This document shows, in pieces, positions 8,526 through 16,397 of a stretch of 54,279 bases of DNA (positions are counted from its first letter, which is position 1; the number at the start of each line of letters is the position of its first letter). The DNA is taken from the NCBI GenBank assembly GCA_947470895.1, contig CANIVF010000028.1:1-54279 (forward strand). Direction: 5' to 3'. The translations under genes and the position numbers were made by a program. The stretch comes from Bacteroidota bacterium (GTDB lineage: Bacteria; Bacteroidota; Bacteroidia; Cytophagales; Cyclobacteriaceae). The notes under the pieces are model-generated. The model was not told the DNA's origin. It did not search any database and saw nothing but the letters and a program-made list of their open reading frames with translations.

Positions 8526-9635
8526 TCAAAACCTAAGAGTATCAGAAAGTCTCTTTTTCATCTTGTATGCTTTGTTCAGTTGTCTGGTAAAAGCATCCAG
8601 TTCTTCAGAAACCGTTTTGATAAAGCTCACGTATTTTTTTAATTTAGCAGGATCAATCGCTTTATCCTTTTCAATGATGTTCGTTAATCCTAAAAGAGTT
8701 GATACGGGCCTTCGTAGCACGTGAGATATGTCAAAAGCCATTTGCTCCAAAGTATTTTCATATTCCAACTGGTTAGTGATATTCTGAACGGTACCATACC
8801 ATACGGTACCATTTTTTTTACGCTCGGGGCTAGCGATTACTTTATGCCATTCGATGCTTTCGTTATTCTTCATCACTCGAAATTCCACAACATATGTATT
8901 GAGGGTTTGAAACGAACTTTCAATACTTTGTACAACTTTTGGTAAATCGTCTGGGTGTATTGCTTGGAAGATCATCTCAGGGGTAATCACTTCTGTATTC
9001 GTATCCAGGCTTGGGTATAGCTTAAAAATACCATGGCTCACAAATGGCATTGACATCTTTCCATTGGCATTCATTTCAAATTCGAAGATCGCTCCGGGTA
9101 AGTGATCTGTAATATGCCTCAGGCGATTGGCAGTCTTAGAAATTATCTTTTTCTGTTTGCTAATATAATTTGAGGCATTGAAATGATCCATGATTTTTAT
9201 TGATAATAAGCAAAGTGCTTTTTTTTGTCGTTCAGTAATTTCCTTTGGCTTTTTATCAATAGTACAAATAGTTCCTAACACATTTCCTTCAGGGGTTACC
9301 AGTGGAGCGCCTGCATAAAATCGAATATGTGGATCACCCACTACAAGGGGATTATTGACAAACCTTTTGTCAGCTAATGCATCATTGATTACCATGATGC
9401 TATCTGGACTATACAAAGTATATTGGCAAAAGGAATCTTCTATCGGTGTTTCCGTTACATCAAGACCTATTTTTGCTTTAAACCATTGCCGCTTTTCGTC
9501 CAAAATTGAAATCAATGCAATAGGAGTATCGCAAATGGTAGCTGCAATTTCAACAAATTCATCTAGTGTTTTCTCCGGAGGGGTATCTAGAATTTTATAG
9601 GAAAGTAATTCATCCAACCGATTTTGCTTATTCAT
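8526..9635 (-). CDS. GAF-PAS sensor protein with a histidine-kinase DHp domain but no ATPase domain
   Basis: A cytoplasmic sensor of 369 residues with no membrane segments. An N-terminal GAF domain spans about 20-160 (PIALISILDEKRQWF and GAPLVTPEGNVLGTICTID are typical), a PAS domain about 170-285, and a DHp-like helix pair 295-360 with a candidate phospho-acceptor His305 in the H-box ISHVLRRP. The HATPase_c domain that would phosphorylate that His is absent, and the gene stops after the second DHp helix. The stop lies 11 bases from repeat A1, so truncation is possible, but similar DHp-ended proteins may simply exist in this group. It may work as a dimer partner for another kinase or as a phosphotransfer protein; no response regulator is adjacent. 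Confidence 0.75.
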   Translation of the reverse strand: MNKQNRLDELLSYKILDTPPEKTLDEFVEIAATICDTPIALISILDEKRQWFKAKIGLDVTETPIEDSFCQYTLYSPDSIMVINDALADKRFVNNPLVVGDPHIRFYAGAPLVTPEGNVLGTICTIDKKPKEITERQKKALCLLSIKIMDHFNASNYISKQKKIISKTANRLRHITDHLPGAIFEFEMNANGKMSMPFVSHGIFKLYPSLDTNTEVITPEMIFQAIHPDDLPKVVQSIESSFQTLNTYVVEFRVMKNNESIEWHKVIASPERKKNGTVWYGTVQNITNQLEYENTLEQMAFDISHVLRRPVSTLLGLTNIIEKDKAIDPAKLKKYVSFIKTVSEELDAFTRQLNKAYKMKKRLSDTLRF

Positions 9636-9756
9636 AAAATAACTATTTTAGAAAAAACTATCGCACTAAATAGATACTACTACACAAACATTAATTTATA
9701 GAAAAATCTGGAAACAAAAAACCTATTTTAACGCTAGTTTTCTGGCAAATCAACTT

Positions 9757-9896
9757 CGATGTGCTTTGCCGATGTCCAATTCAGGATTGGCGATATATTA
9801 CTCATCCGTTTACACGATTGCCCATTCTACAGGTGCAAAGCTCAATACGAATATTGCAAGCATACCTACCTCAAACTGGATATCGTGTCGGGTTGC
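9757..9896 (+). pseudogene. Degraded partial copy of the DUF779 gene
   Basis: This stretch aligns with the middle of the intact DUF779 gene (about 13809-13950). Shared runs include TTTGCCGATG, ATTCAGGATTGG, CACGATTG and CAATACGAATATTG in the same order and spacing. Small indels and substitutions break the frame and neither end of the gene is present. It is a decayed duplicate about 4 kb upstream of the functional copy. Flanking bases 9636-9756 and 9897-10089 hold nothing I recognise. Confidence 0.8.
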
Positions 9897-10089
9897 GAAT
9901 CTGATTAAGCTTGCTATTTTTTCGTAAAATTTCCTCTTTTTTCCTCCCTAAAATTCCTGCTCTGCTCCTACTTTTACTTAAGTATTAAGCGGCCATCCTT
10001 CGTAGTTCCCTCGAGGTAAAGGCGGGATCTAGGCGGTGTAAAGCCCAGTATACGCAAGGCATCACCTGGGGCATTGTAAATCAAATTCT

Positions 10090-10365
10090 ATGATTAATAA
10101 AACCAGGAATAGCGTGTTGGTCATACTCGGAATCAGGGGAAGAGTGGGCGATTTGGTATTCAAAAAATATCGCTGCGGCAAAATGGTCACGACATACCCA
10201 GTTATGAGCCAGGCCGGATGTAGCGTCTTTCAGCACTTGCAGCATGATTATTTCCAACAAGCTGTACAAAATGCAAAGGCGATCATGTCTAACCCCGAAC
10301 AAAAACGACACTATGAGAAGCTCTCAGGAAAAAGCTCTGCCAGGCACAAAGCGTTGGCTGCCTGA
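10090..10365 (+). CDS. Small conserved hypothetical protein (GKxV-type, Bacteroidota)
   Basis: A basic protein of 91 residues. Its pattern, GIRGRVGDLVFKKYRCGKMV near the start and a C-terminal helical segment with NPEQKRHYEKL, resembles small proteins I recall from Bacteroidota that begin with a G-x-x-G-x-x-V-F motif followed by GK-x-V and a Pro. Their function is not known to me. No signal peptide or membrane segment is visible. It lies alone between a degraded DUF779 copy and a repeat cluster, an arrangement typical of a rearranged intergenic zone, so it may be a relic. Recognition is from memory only. Confidence 0.55.
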   Translation: MINKTRNSVLVILGIRGRVGDLVFKKYRCGKMVTTYPVMSQAGCSVFQHLQHDYFQQAVQNAKAIMSNPEQKRHYEKLSGKSSARHKALAA

Positions 10366-10392
10366 ATGAGGGACTACAAACTTCGATGACAG

Positions 10393-10411
10393 AGCAAGAG
10401 TAAGTCTTGCT
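10393..10411. other. Perfect hairpin after the 91-aa gene
   Basis: AGCAAGA and TCTTGCT pair perfectly around GTAAG, 28 bases past the stop of the small gene. No T-run follows, so a terminator role is uncertain. Confidence 0.35.
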
Positions 10412-10433
10412 TAGTTGCAAATCGTAACGAACT

Positions 10434-10516
10434 AAATCCCGAAAGGATTAAATATGAATAGCCTTGCATGCAAGGAGAGGGTTAACGATACAAAACGAAT
10501 ACCAACCGCGGAGCGG
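10434..10516 (+). repeat. Family-B three-hairpin element, copy B1
   Basis: Three short hairpins in a row: ATCC/GGAT (10436-10448), the palindrome CCTTGCATGCAAGG (10462-10475), and CCGC/GCGG near 10506-10516. The linker ATTAAATATGAATAG between the first two is shared with B2. It is about 80% identical to B2, which starts exactly 300 bases downstream, and B1 and B2 flank the family-A copy A2. Confidence 0.75.
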
Positions 10517-10550
10517 GTCCTATCTGTTGAAAACGAATTTCTTCAGTGCC

Positions 10551-10717
10551 ATTGTTGGTGTTCTTCACCAACAATCAGCCAATCTTCATAAAATGAAAAC
10601 TAATTTATACCCTAACTCAACCAAAAATCTGATTGGGGTGAGGTGGCAGTACAAAACCGTGAAAGAGTTTGAGATTAGTCCGTTGATCACTTGTTGGTGA
10701 AGAACACCAACAAGGGC
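10551..10717. repeat. Family-A REPIN-like element, copy A2
   Basis: The left hairpin ATTGTTGGTG/CACCAACAAT (loop TTCTT, 10551-10575) and right hairpin CTTGTTGGTG/CACCAACAAG (loop AAGAA, 10690-10714) enclose a 114-base core nearly identical to that of A1. It lies between a plus-strand gene and a minus-strand AraC gene whose 3' ends face each other. Confidence 0.85.
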
Positions 10718-10733
10718 GAGCAGGCGAGAAATA

Positions 10734-10816
10734 AAATCCCGAACGGATTAAATATGAATAGCCTCGCATGCCAAGCGAGGTTGATGATGCATAAGCGAAT
10801 ACCAACCGCGGAGCGG
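10734..10816 (+). repeat. Family-B three-hairpin element, copy B2
   Basis: Same layout as B1. Its middle stem is CCTCGC/GCGAGG (10762-10767 with 10775-10780), where B1 has CCTTGC/GCAAGG: a T-A pair replaced by C-G, so pairing is kept. The third stem AACCGC/GCGGTT is one or two pairs longer than in B1. The 140 bases from 10817 to the AraC gene hold nothing I recognise. Confidence 0.75.
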
Positions 10817-10956
10817 TTGAATATCACATTCAGTTTTATCAACAAGAAGACATCATCGGTTGCAGATACTGCACCAACTCACAGAATCACCTCTGTGATT
10901 CCTCCGTGTGTATTTCCTCTGTAATTTCCCTTTGGTAAATCCGACCTACACCTTAA

Positions 10957-11886
10957 TCACCGCTGCCCCGCTCCTGTTTGAAAAGCTTTAGGCGTTACTC
11001 CTGTCTCTTTACGAAAAGTGCGGATGAAGTGGTTGATATTCTGAAAGCCTGCTTTGAAACATACATCGGTGATGCTCTCGTATGGATTTTTCAAATACTC
11101 TTTGGCTTGCTTGATGCGCTCCTGCGTGATATAATCATTAGGAGATATGCCGTACGCTTCTTTAAACTTCCTGAAAAAATTCGCACGACTCATGCACGCC
11201 TTTTCATGCAACATATCCAGCGAGATGCGCTCGCGCAGATTTTGTTTGATGTATTGCACCACGTGCGCAAAGCGATTGCCGGAAGCCAGTTGATTATAAT
11301 TGCGTTCAATCATTTCGCGCGCCTGCGTTTGCATCAGGCGGATAAGCAGTTCGCGCAAAGCCAATCCCGATAAGGCATCCTTTTCACGTGATTGATCTTT
11401 GATACTGAGGCGCACGATGCGGTTGATGATGTCGGCAAGGTCGAGGTTGTTCACGAGATGAAACATCTGCTGATCAATCTGCCAGCCCTGGTTGTTTTCC
11501 ATCAGCGGAGAGCGCTCGTTCAATAAGTTGATGGTCTCCTGAATCTGCTGCCCGGAGATCGCTAGCGCAATGCACTGCGTTGGGTTTTCCATTTTTGCTT
11601 CCGGAAAATCAATGCGCATCACTTCGTTGGGAGGCACAATCACCGACTCACCCGGCAGGTATTCAAAGCCCGGGTTGCCGAAGAGGTGCATCACCTTCTT
11701 TCCACGCAGCATGCTCGTGAGCACGAGGTCGCCAAATACCAGATTCACTTTCTCTGCATGGCGGTGGGTTTCAAACACGTTGAGCTGACAATGCTCCATC
11801 GTGAAGGAAGAGCGGTTTTCTACCAGCGTGAAAAGAGAACGCTCGTCTGTTAACGGAACCGGTTGAAGTAGCAGACCTTGTTTCAT
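10957..11886 (-). CDS. AraC-family transcriptional regulator
   Basis: A DNA-binding regulator of about 309 residues. The N-terminal two thirds match the AraC_N type sensor domain seen in regulators of alcohol or aldehyde metabolism, and the C-terminal 100 residues hold two helix-turn-helix motifs, ending in the usual FRKETGVTPKAFQ. I use the ATG at 11886; a TTG four codons upstream is also in frame. It is divergent from the aldehyde dehydrogenase gene with a 132-base shared spacer, so it probably controls that gene and the DUF779 gene in response to an alcohol or aldehyde. The inducer cannot be read from the sequence. Confidence 0.88.
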   Translation of the reverse strand: MKQGLLLQPVPLTDERSLFTLVENRSSFTMEHCQLNVFETHRHAEKVNLVFGDLVLTSMLRGKKVMHLFGNPGFEYLPGESVIVPPNEVMRIDFPEAKMENPTQCIALAISGQQIQETINLLNERSPLMENNQGWQIDQQMFHLVNNLDLADIINRIVRLSIKDQSREKDALSGLALRELLIRLMQTQAREMIERNYNQLASGNRFAHVVQYIKQNLRERISLDMLHEKACMSRANFFRKFKEAYGISPNDYITQERIKQAKEYLKNPYESITDVCFKAGFQNINHFIRTFRKETGVTPKAFQTGAGQR

Positions 11887-12018
11887 TGATACTACCAAAG
11901 TACTTAAAAATATTCCGAAAACGATTGAAAGTATACTAATGGGCTATCGAATGATACAATCCGTCAATCGGGTAACATGCAGAAGAGCAACATTTGATTA
12001 AAAAATAACTAATCTTTT

Positions 12019-13545
12019 ATGGAGACACTAGAATTAACCAAAGACAAGGCAGTAGCCCGTCCTGATTTCAAGGAAAAGTATAATCACTTCATTGGTGGCC
12101 AGTGGGTGGCCCCTTCCAGCGGCCAGTATTTCGATAACATATCCCCCATCGATGGCAAAGCCTTTACCAAAGCTGCCCGTGGCAACAAAGAGGACATCGA
12201 CAAGGCATTGGATGCGGCACACGTAGCATTCAAGTCGTGGTCAAAAACATCGGCACAAGAGCGTGCCCGCGTGTTGCTGGCCATGGCCGACTGCATGGAA
12301 AAAAACATGGAGTTGCTCGCTCGCGTTGAAACGATCGACAATGGTAAAGCCATTCGTGAAACCCGCGCTGCTGATCTTCCTTTATGCATTGATCACTTCC
12401 GCTACTTCGCTGGCGCAATTCGTTCTGATGAAAGTAGCATGTCGGAACACGATGAGTTTACGATCAGCATCAACCTGCAAGAACCACTGGGTGTTGTCGG
12501 ACAAATCATTCCCTGGAACTTCCCATTGCTGATGGCCTGCTGGAAGATTGCTCCTGCCCTAGCTGCCGGTTGCACGGTAGTAGTGAAACCCGCAGAACAA
12601 ACACCGACCAGCATCATGGTGTTGATGGAGTTGATTCAGGACATCCTGCCTCCGGGAATATTAAACGTAGTAACAGGCTTTGGTGTAGAAGCAGGCAAGC
12701 CATTGGCTACATCGCCACGTGTTGCTAAAGTTGCCTTCACGGGCGAAACCACTACGGGCCGTTTGATCATGCAATATGCCAGCGAAAATCTGATTCCGGT
12801 AACGATGGAGCTTGGTGGCAAATCGCCCAACATCTTTATGCCGAGCATTGCGGATGAAGACGATGCGTTCTTCGACAAGTGTGTAGAAGGCGCTGTGATG
12901 TTTGCGTTGAATCAGGGTGAAGTATGTACATGCCCTTCGCGTATATTGGTCCATGAAAAAATCTATGATCGCTTTATGGAACGTGTCGTGAAGAGAACAC
13001 AAGCGATTAAAGTGGGCAATCCACTATCACCCGATACGATGATGGGTGCTCAGGCTTCCAACGATCAATATGAAAAGGTATTGTCGTACATGAAGATCGG
13101 CAAAGAAGAAGGTGCGCAAGTACTTACCGGTGGAGGTCCTGCCAACCTGAACAGCGGTTTGGAACATGGGTATTACATTCAGCCTACCATTTTCAAAGGA
13201 CATAATAAGATGCGCGTGTTCCAGGAAGAAATCTTCGGACCGGTAACTTCAGTCACCACCTTTAAAACGGTGGAAGAAGCTATTGAAATTGCCAATGATA
13301 CACTGTATGGATTAGGTGCCGGCCTCTGGACACGTGATGCTCACGAAATGTATCAGATACCACGCGTTATTCAGGCAGGCCGTGTGTGGGTAAACTGCTA
13401 TCATGCTTATCCCGCTCACGCTCCATTTGGAGGATATAAGAAATCAGGCTTTGGAAGAGAGACGCATAAGATGATGTTGAATCACTATCGCAACACCAAG
13501 AACATGCTCATCTCCTACAACAAGAATAAGTTAGGTTTCTTTTAA
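12019..13545 (+). CDS. NAD(P)-dependent aldehyde dehydrogenase (AldB/ExaC-like)
   Basis: Oxidises an aldehyde, probably acetaldehyde or another short-chain aldehyde, to the acid in the cytoplasm. The 508 residues match the AldB/ExaC branch. The catalytic thiol is Cys303 in GEVCTCPSR and the general base is Glu264 in [11 protein letters not shown]; the cofactor-binding PWNFPLLM and [10 protein letters not shown] are also present. The two cysteines at 303 and 305 (CTC) are typical of this branch. Association with a DUF779 gene and a divergent AraC-type regulator is a recurring arrangement for acetaldehyde dehydrogenases. The spacer to DUF779 carries a long inverted repeat. Confidence 0.93.
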   Translation: METLELTKDKAVARPDFKEKYNHFIGGQWVAPSSGQYFDNISPIDGKAFTKAARGNKEDIDKALDAAHVAFKSWSKTSAQERARVLLAMADCMEKNMELLARVETIDNGKAIRETRAADLPLCIDHFRYFAGAIRSDESSMSEHDEFTISINLQEPLGVVGQIIPWNFPLLMACWKIAPALAAGCTVVVKPAEQTPTSIMVLMELIQDILPPGILNVVTGFGVEAGKPLATSPRVAKVAFTGETTTGRLIMQYASENLIPVTMELGGKSPNIFMPSIADEDDAFFDKCVEGAVMFALNQGEVCTCPSRILVHEKIYDRFMERVVKRTQAIKVGNPLSPDTMMGAQASNDQYEKVLSYMKIGKEEGAQVLTGGGPANLNSGLEHGYYIQPTIFKGHNKMRVFQEEIFGPVTSVTTFKTVEEAIEIANDTLYGLGAGLWTRDAHEMYQIPRVIQAGRVWVNCYHAYPAHAPFGGYKKSGFGRETHKMMLNHYRNTKNMLISYNKNKLGFF

Positions 13546-13554
13546 TCAACATTC

Positions 13555-13668
13555 GAGAACGGATTGAAATAACACTTCTTCATCAGGCGATAACGTAAGC
13601 AAACTGCATGATCGCAGAACGCTTCGGTAAACCCGCTGAATGAAAAAGGTTAGACGCAATCCGTTCTC
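13555..13668 (+). other. Long structured intergenic element (imperfect giant hairpin)
   Basis: Perfect 12-base arms, GAGAACGGATTG at 13555-13566 and CAATCCGTTCTC at 13657-13668, enclose further nested pairing: TTCATCAGGCG (13579-13589) with CGCTGAATGAA (13634-13644) allowing two bulges, then AAGC/GCTT (13597-13600, 13621-13624) and CTGC/GCAG (13604-13607, 13614-13617). The nesting is consistent with a single long stem in the mRNA between the aldehyde dehydrogenase and DUF779 genes. It might be an RNA regulatory element, a processing site, or a small MITE; no target-site duplication is obvious. Confidence 0.6.
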
Positions 13669-13685
13669 TTTATTTAAGTATAAAC

Positions 13686-14060
13686 ATGGCGGCACCCGAA
13701 CGCGTATCGATTACTCCTGAGGCCTGCGGTCTGATAGACGAACTCAGAAAAGATCATGGACCTCTGATGTTTCATCAAAGTGGTGGCTGTTGCGATGGCT
13801 TTGCTCCCATGTGTTTTGCCGATGGAGAATTCAGGATTGGTGATAGCGATATCTTACTCGGTCGTGTACACGATTGTCCGTTCTACATGAGCAAAGATCA
13901 ATACGAATATTGGAAACATACCCACCTCACCCTCGACATCGTGAAAGGCCGCGGTTCCAGTTTTTCATTGGAGATTCCCCTTGGCTTTCGTTTCATCATT
14001 CACTCACGATTATTCCGTGAAGAGGAGATGATCTTGATCAATCAACCGGCAGGTTCATAA
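13686..14060 (+). CDS. DUF779 family protein
   Basis: A protein of 124 residues matching DUF779, a family often encoded next to acetaldehyde dehydrogenases and of unproven function. The conserved N-terminal HQSGGCCDGFAPMCF has paired cysteines that could bind metal or act in redox chemistry, and a later HDCPFYMS supplies another Cys and His. No membrane segments or signal peptide are seen. It lies 140 bases after the dehydrogenase and is probably in the same transcript. A broken copy of part of this gene is at 9757-9896. Confidence 0.88.
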   Translation: MAAPERVSITPEACGLIDELRKDHGPLMFHQSGGCCDGFAPMCFADGEFRIGDSDILLGRVHDCPFYMSKDQYEYWKHTHLTLDIVKGRGSSFSLEIPLGFRFIIHSRLFREEEMILINQPAGS

Positions 14061-14097
14061 TTGATTTTTAGTTTGCTAACGAAGCTCTTGTCCAATG

Positions 14098-14188
14098 CCA
14101 TTGTTGGTATGTTTTATCATAACTGGCAGTTTAGATCAGCCCTAACATCCTCGATTAGGTGCGTGTTGGTGAAGAACACCAACAAAAG
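14098..14188. repeat. Family-A element, degenerate copy A3
   Basis: The right hairpin TGTTGGTG/CACCAACA with loop AAGAA (14164-14184) is intact. The left end begins GCCATTGTTGGTATG, like A2, but its second arm is lost. The core is short, about 65 bases, and unrelated to A1/A2. Confidence 0.65.
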
Positions 14189-14255
14189 CGAAGATGTTTT
14201 AATAAAAACCATTTCCATATATTCTAAACACGAGAGCTAGATAATCCTCGGTGAA

Positions 14256-14340
14256 TATTCAACCCCTTCGGGTTGTGATGCTGAATTTATCTTTTACCCC
14301 GGATTTCATCCGGGGCTATTGATATTAAGGCCCTTCACGC
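14256..14340 (-). repeat. Family-B element, copy B3 (inverted)
   Basis: Read on the minus strand it has the same order as B1/B2. On the plus strand the stems are CAACCC/GGGTTG (14260-14275), CCCCGGAT/ATCCGGGG with loop TTC (14297-14315), then a TATTGATATTAA linker and a short AAGG/CCTT. The stem sequences differ from B1/B2 while pairing is kept. It follows A3 after 67 bases. The rest of the 14061-14445 gap shows nothing else. Confidence 0.7.
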
Positions 14341-14445
14341 TTTTGCCTTCCTTTCGTTCTTACAGAAACCGGTTGTGAAGAGTTTAGATGCGGTTATAAA
14401 TCTACTTAGTTCTTGCAGATCGCCTGACCTGCAAGCGAACAAACC

Positions 14446-14868
14446 TTAATCCAGTGATTTACCCTTCCCAAAAAACACCCCATCCAAACTCCACACGCTT
14501 GGTCCTGTAAAGAAAAACAGCAGACCAAACAAAGCAAACATAAACGGATGTTGGTCTTCGTACCAGAAGCGACCATGGCCGATAAAAAAAGTGATATAGG
14601 TAAATGTGCTGATCGTGATGATGGCACCTACGCGTGTAAACAACCCGAGCGTAAGCAACACACCGGCAACAAATTCAGAACCTTTGCCGGCATACACCAT
14701 TATGGAGGCTGGCATATCTTTGAACGTCTCCCATTCGGCATAGCCTTTCATCAGTTCCGGATTAAGTACTTCTTGGCCGTGATAGACAAGTAAAAGACCT
14801 ATTATGATTCGAGCAGCGGCTACTGCTTTGTGTAACTGAATGGGAGCCGAAGAGAAGAAGATATTCAT
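14446..14868 (-). CDS. DoxX family membrane protein
   Basis: A small inner-membrane protein of 140 residues with four predicted transmembrane helices, matching the DoxX family. Members act in varied redox or stress settings, and the substrate cannot be inferred here. Typical features are ARIIIGLLLVYHG in the first helix, the GKGSEFVAGVLLTLGLFTR segment, and FALFGLLFFFTGPSVWSLDG near the end. I choose the ATG at 14868; the GTG codon before it is also in frame. It stands alone and converges with the DUF779 gene. Confidence 0.85.
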   Translation of the reverse strand: MNIFFSSAPIQLHKAVAAARIIIGLLLVYHGQEVLNPELMKGYAEWETFKDMPASIMVYAGKGSEFVAGVLLTLGLFTRVGAIITISTFTYITFFIGHGRFWYEDQHPFMFALFGLLFFFTGPSVWSLDGVFFGKGKSLD

Positions 14869-14983
14869 CACTAATCAGGTTTTTGGATTCTTAATGCCAC
14901 TTAATTTATAAAATTCCGCTTATCCGGTTACGTAGTTTTTTGTACTATTGAAAAAATACAGCCTGCCGAATCACTTACTATCC

Positions 14984-16291
14984 ATGAAAAAACACTTCAC
15001 GCTCCTGACGCTCACCCTACTAACCATCCTGTTTTTGCCAATGAGCCTGATGGCGCAAAAGAAAAAAGAATCAAAAGTCGATCCATATGCTACGCAGGTG
15101 CTGACGCTAACCAAAAACAAACAGATCACCGAAGCGTTTGCGATCATCGACAAACTCGAGCCCACTACGCGCAAAGAACACATTGAACTCACGGAAGTAC
15201 CGGCACCACCATTTAAAGAATCGGTACGCGCCCAGTATTTCAAAAAAATGCTGGAGGCAATTGGCCTTGATAAAGTCTGGATCGACTCGATAGGCAACGT
15301 GTTAGCCTTGCGCAAAGGAAAAAAAGGAGTAAGAACCGTAGTGCTGGATGCACACCTCGACACCGTGTTTCCGGAAGGAACGGATGTTACTGTAAAACAA
15401 AAAGGCGATACGTTGTTTGCGCCAGGCATTGCCGATGATACCCGCAGTTTAGTGGCCGTGCTAACGATGCTCAAGGCCCTGAAACAGGCGAACATAGAAA
15501 CTACTGATGATGTGCTCATTATCGGAACCGTTGGAGAAGAAGGTCTGGGTGATCTTCGTGGAGTAAAATATGTCGTGGAGAAAAGCAAACTTAAAATTGA
15601 TTCATGGATTGCGGTGGATGGCACAGACATCAACTACATTGTCAATGGTGGTTTGGGTTCCATTCGCTATAAGGCCACGATCAGCGGACCCGGTGGTCAT
15701 TCGTGGGGCGCGTTTGGTTTGGGCAATCCTCATCATGCTATGGCCAAAGCGGTGAATTACTTTACAGATGAAGCTGCACGGTTTACATCAACGGGCGGCA
15801 AAACCAGTTTCAATGTAGGTCGCACAGGAGGTGGCACTTCGGTCAACTCCATTCCATTTGAATCATGGGCCGAAGTAGATATGCGTTCTGAAAGTCCATC
15901 GCAGCTAAAAAAGATCGATTCCATTTTTAAATCAAGCATGAAGCGCGGTGTAGAAGATTACAACGCAGGACTGAAGAAAGGACCAGCATTAACATTACAC
16001 TTGCAACAAGTAGGCTACCGGCCTTCCGGTTCTACTGCTGAAAAAGAAGCCATCGTGCAACGTGCCTGGGCTGCCTCATCTTATTTTACTTCCGAAACCA
16101 AATACGGCATCGTTTCTACGAATGCCAACACGCCCATGGCTCATGGCATTCCAGCCATTACTATAGGTTCCGGTGGCAAGAGTAATCATGAACATTCGCT
16201 GGACGAATGGTGGCTCAACGAAAAAGGTGCCGATGGAATCAAGTTTATCCTACTGACTGTATTGATGGAAGCCGGGATGGAGAAAAAATAG
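14984..16291 (+). CDS. Secreted M20-family metallopeptidase (peptidase T-like)
   Basis: A zinc-dependent exopeptidase of about 435 residues. The metal and catalytic signatures are LDAHLDTVF (His and Asp ligands), PGIADDTRSL (bridging Asp) and GEEGLGD (catalytic Glu-Glu). The domain order is catalytic, dimerisation (IRYKATISGPGGHSWGAFG) and catalytic again. I start it at the ATG at 14984, which gives a clean signal peptide (MKKHFTLLTL, then a Leu-rich core ending MAQ); the upstream TTG in the same frame would bury it. It is probably periplasmic. It is preceded by a divergent DoxX gene. Confidence 0.9.
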   Translation: MKKHFTLLTLTLLTILFLPMSLMAQKKKESKVDPYATQVLTLTKNKQITEAFAIIDKLEPTTRKEHIELTEVPAPPFKESVRAQYFKKMLEAIGLDKVWIDSIGNVLALRKGKKGVRTVVLDAHLDTVFPEGTDVTVKQKGDTLFAPGIADDTRSLVAVLTMLKALKQANIETTDDVLIIGTVGEEGLGDLRGVKYVVEKSKLKIDSWIAVDGTDINYIVNGGLGSIRYKATISGPGGHSWGAFGLGNPHHAMAKAVNYFTDEAARFTSTGGKTSFNVGRTGGGTSVNSIPFESWAEVDMRSESPSQLKKIDSIFKSSMKRGVEDYNAGLKKGPALTLHLQQVGYRPSGSTAEKEAIVQRAWAASSYFTSETKYGIVSTNANTPMAHGIPAITIGSGGKSNHEHSLDEWWLNEKGADGIKFILLTVLMEAGMEKK

Positions 16292-16360
16292 TCTTCTATC
16301 GCATCACGAACGTTCAAACCCTGCTCTGCTATTCGCCCAAATAAATTGATCGAAGAGACG

Positions 16361-16368
16361 TACCTTTG
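16361..16368 (+). promoter_or_regulatory. Candidate Bacteroidota -7 box for helD
   Basis: TACCTTTG fits the TAnnTTTG -7 consensus and ends 29 bases before the helicase ATG. No well-placed TTTG -33 box is seen, so the call is weak. Confidence 0.35.
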
Positions 16369-16397
16369 CCGTTTATAAACAATCGTAACCAGGTGAG

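Noticed and set aside
10462-10475. CCTTGCATGCAAGG as a transcription-factor operator
   Set aside because: It recurs with altered sequence but kept pairing in B2 and B3, so it is better explained as a stem of the family-B repeat.
8327-10816. Repeat cluster as a CRISPR array
   Set aside because: There are only two copies of each unit, spacing and unit length are wrong for CRISPR, the repeats are internally palindromic, and no cas gene is present.
14256-14340. GC-rich hairpins as a Rho-independent terminator for DUF779 or DoxX
   Set aside because: No T-run follows on either strand, and the unit matches repeat family B in inverted form.
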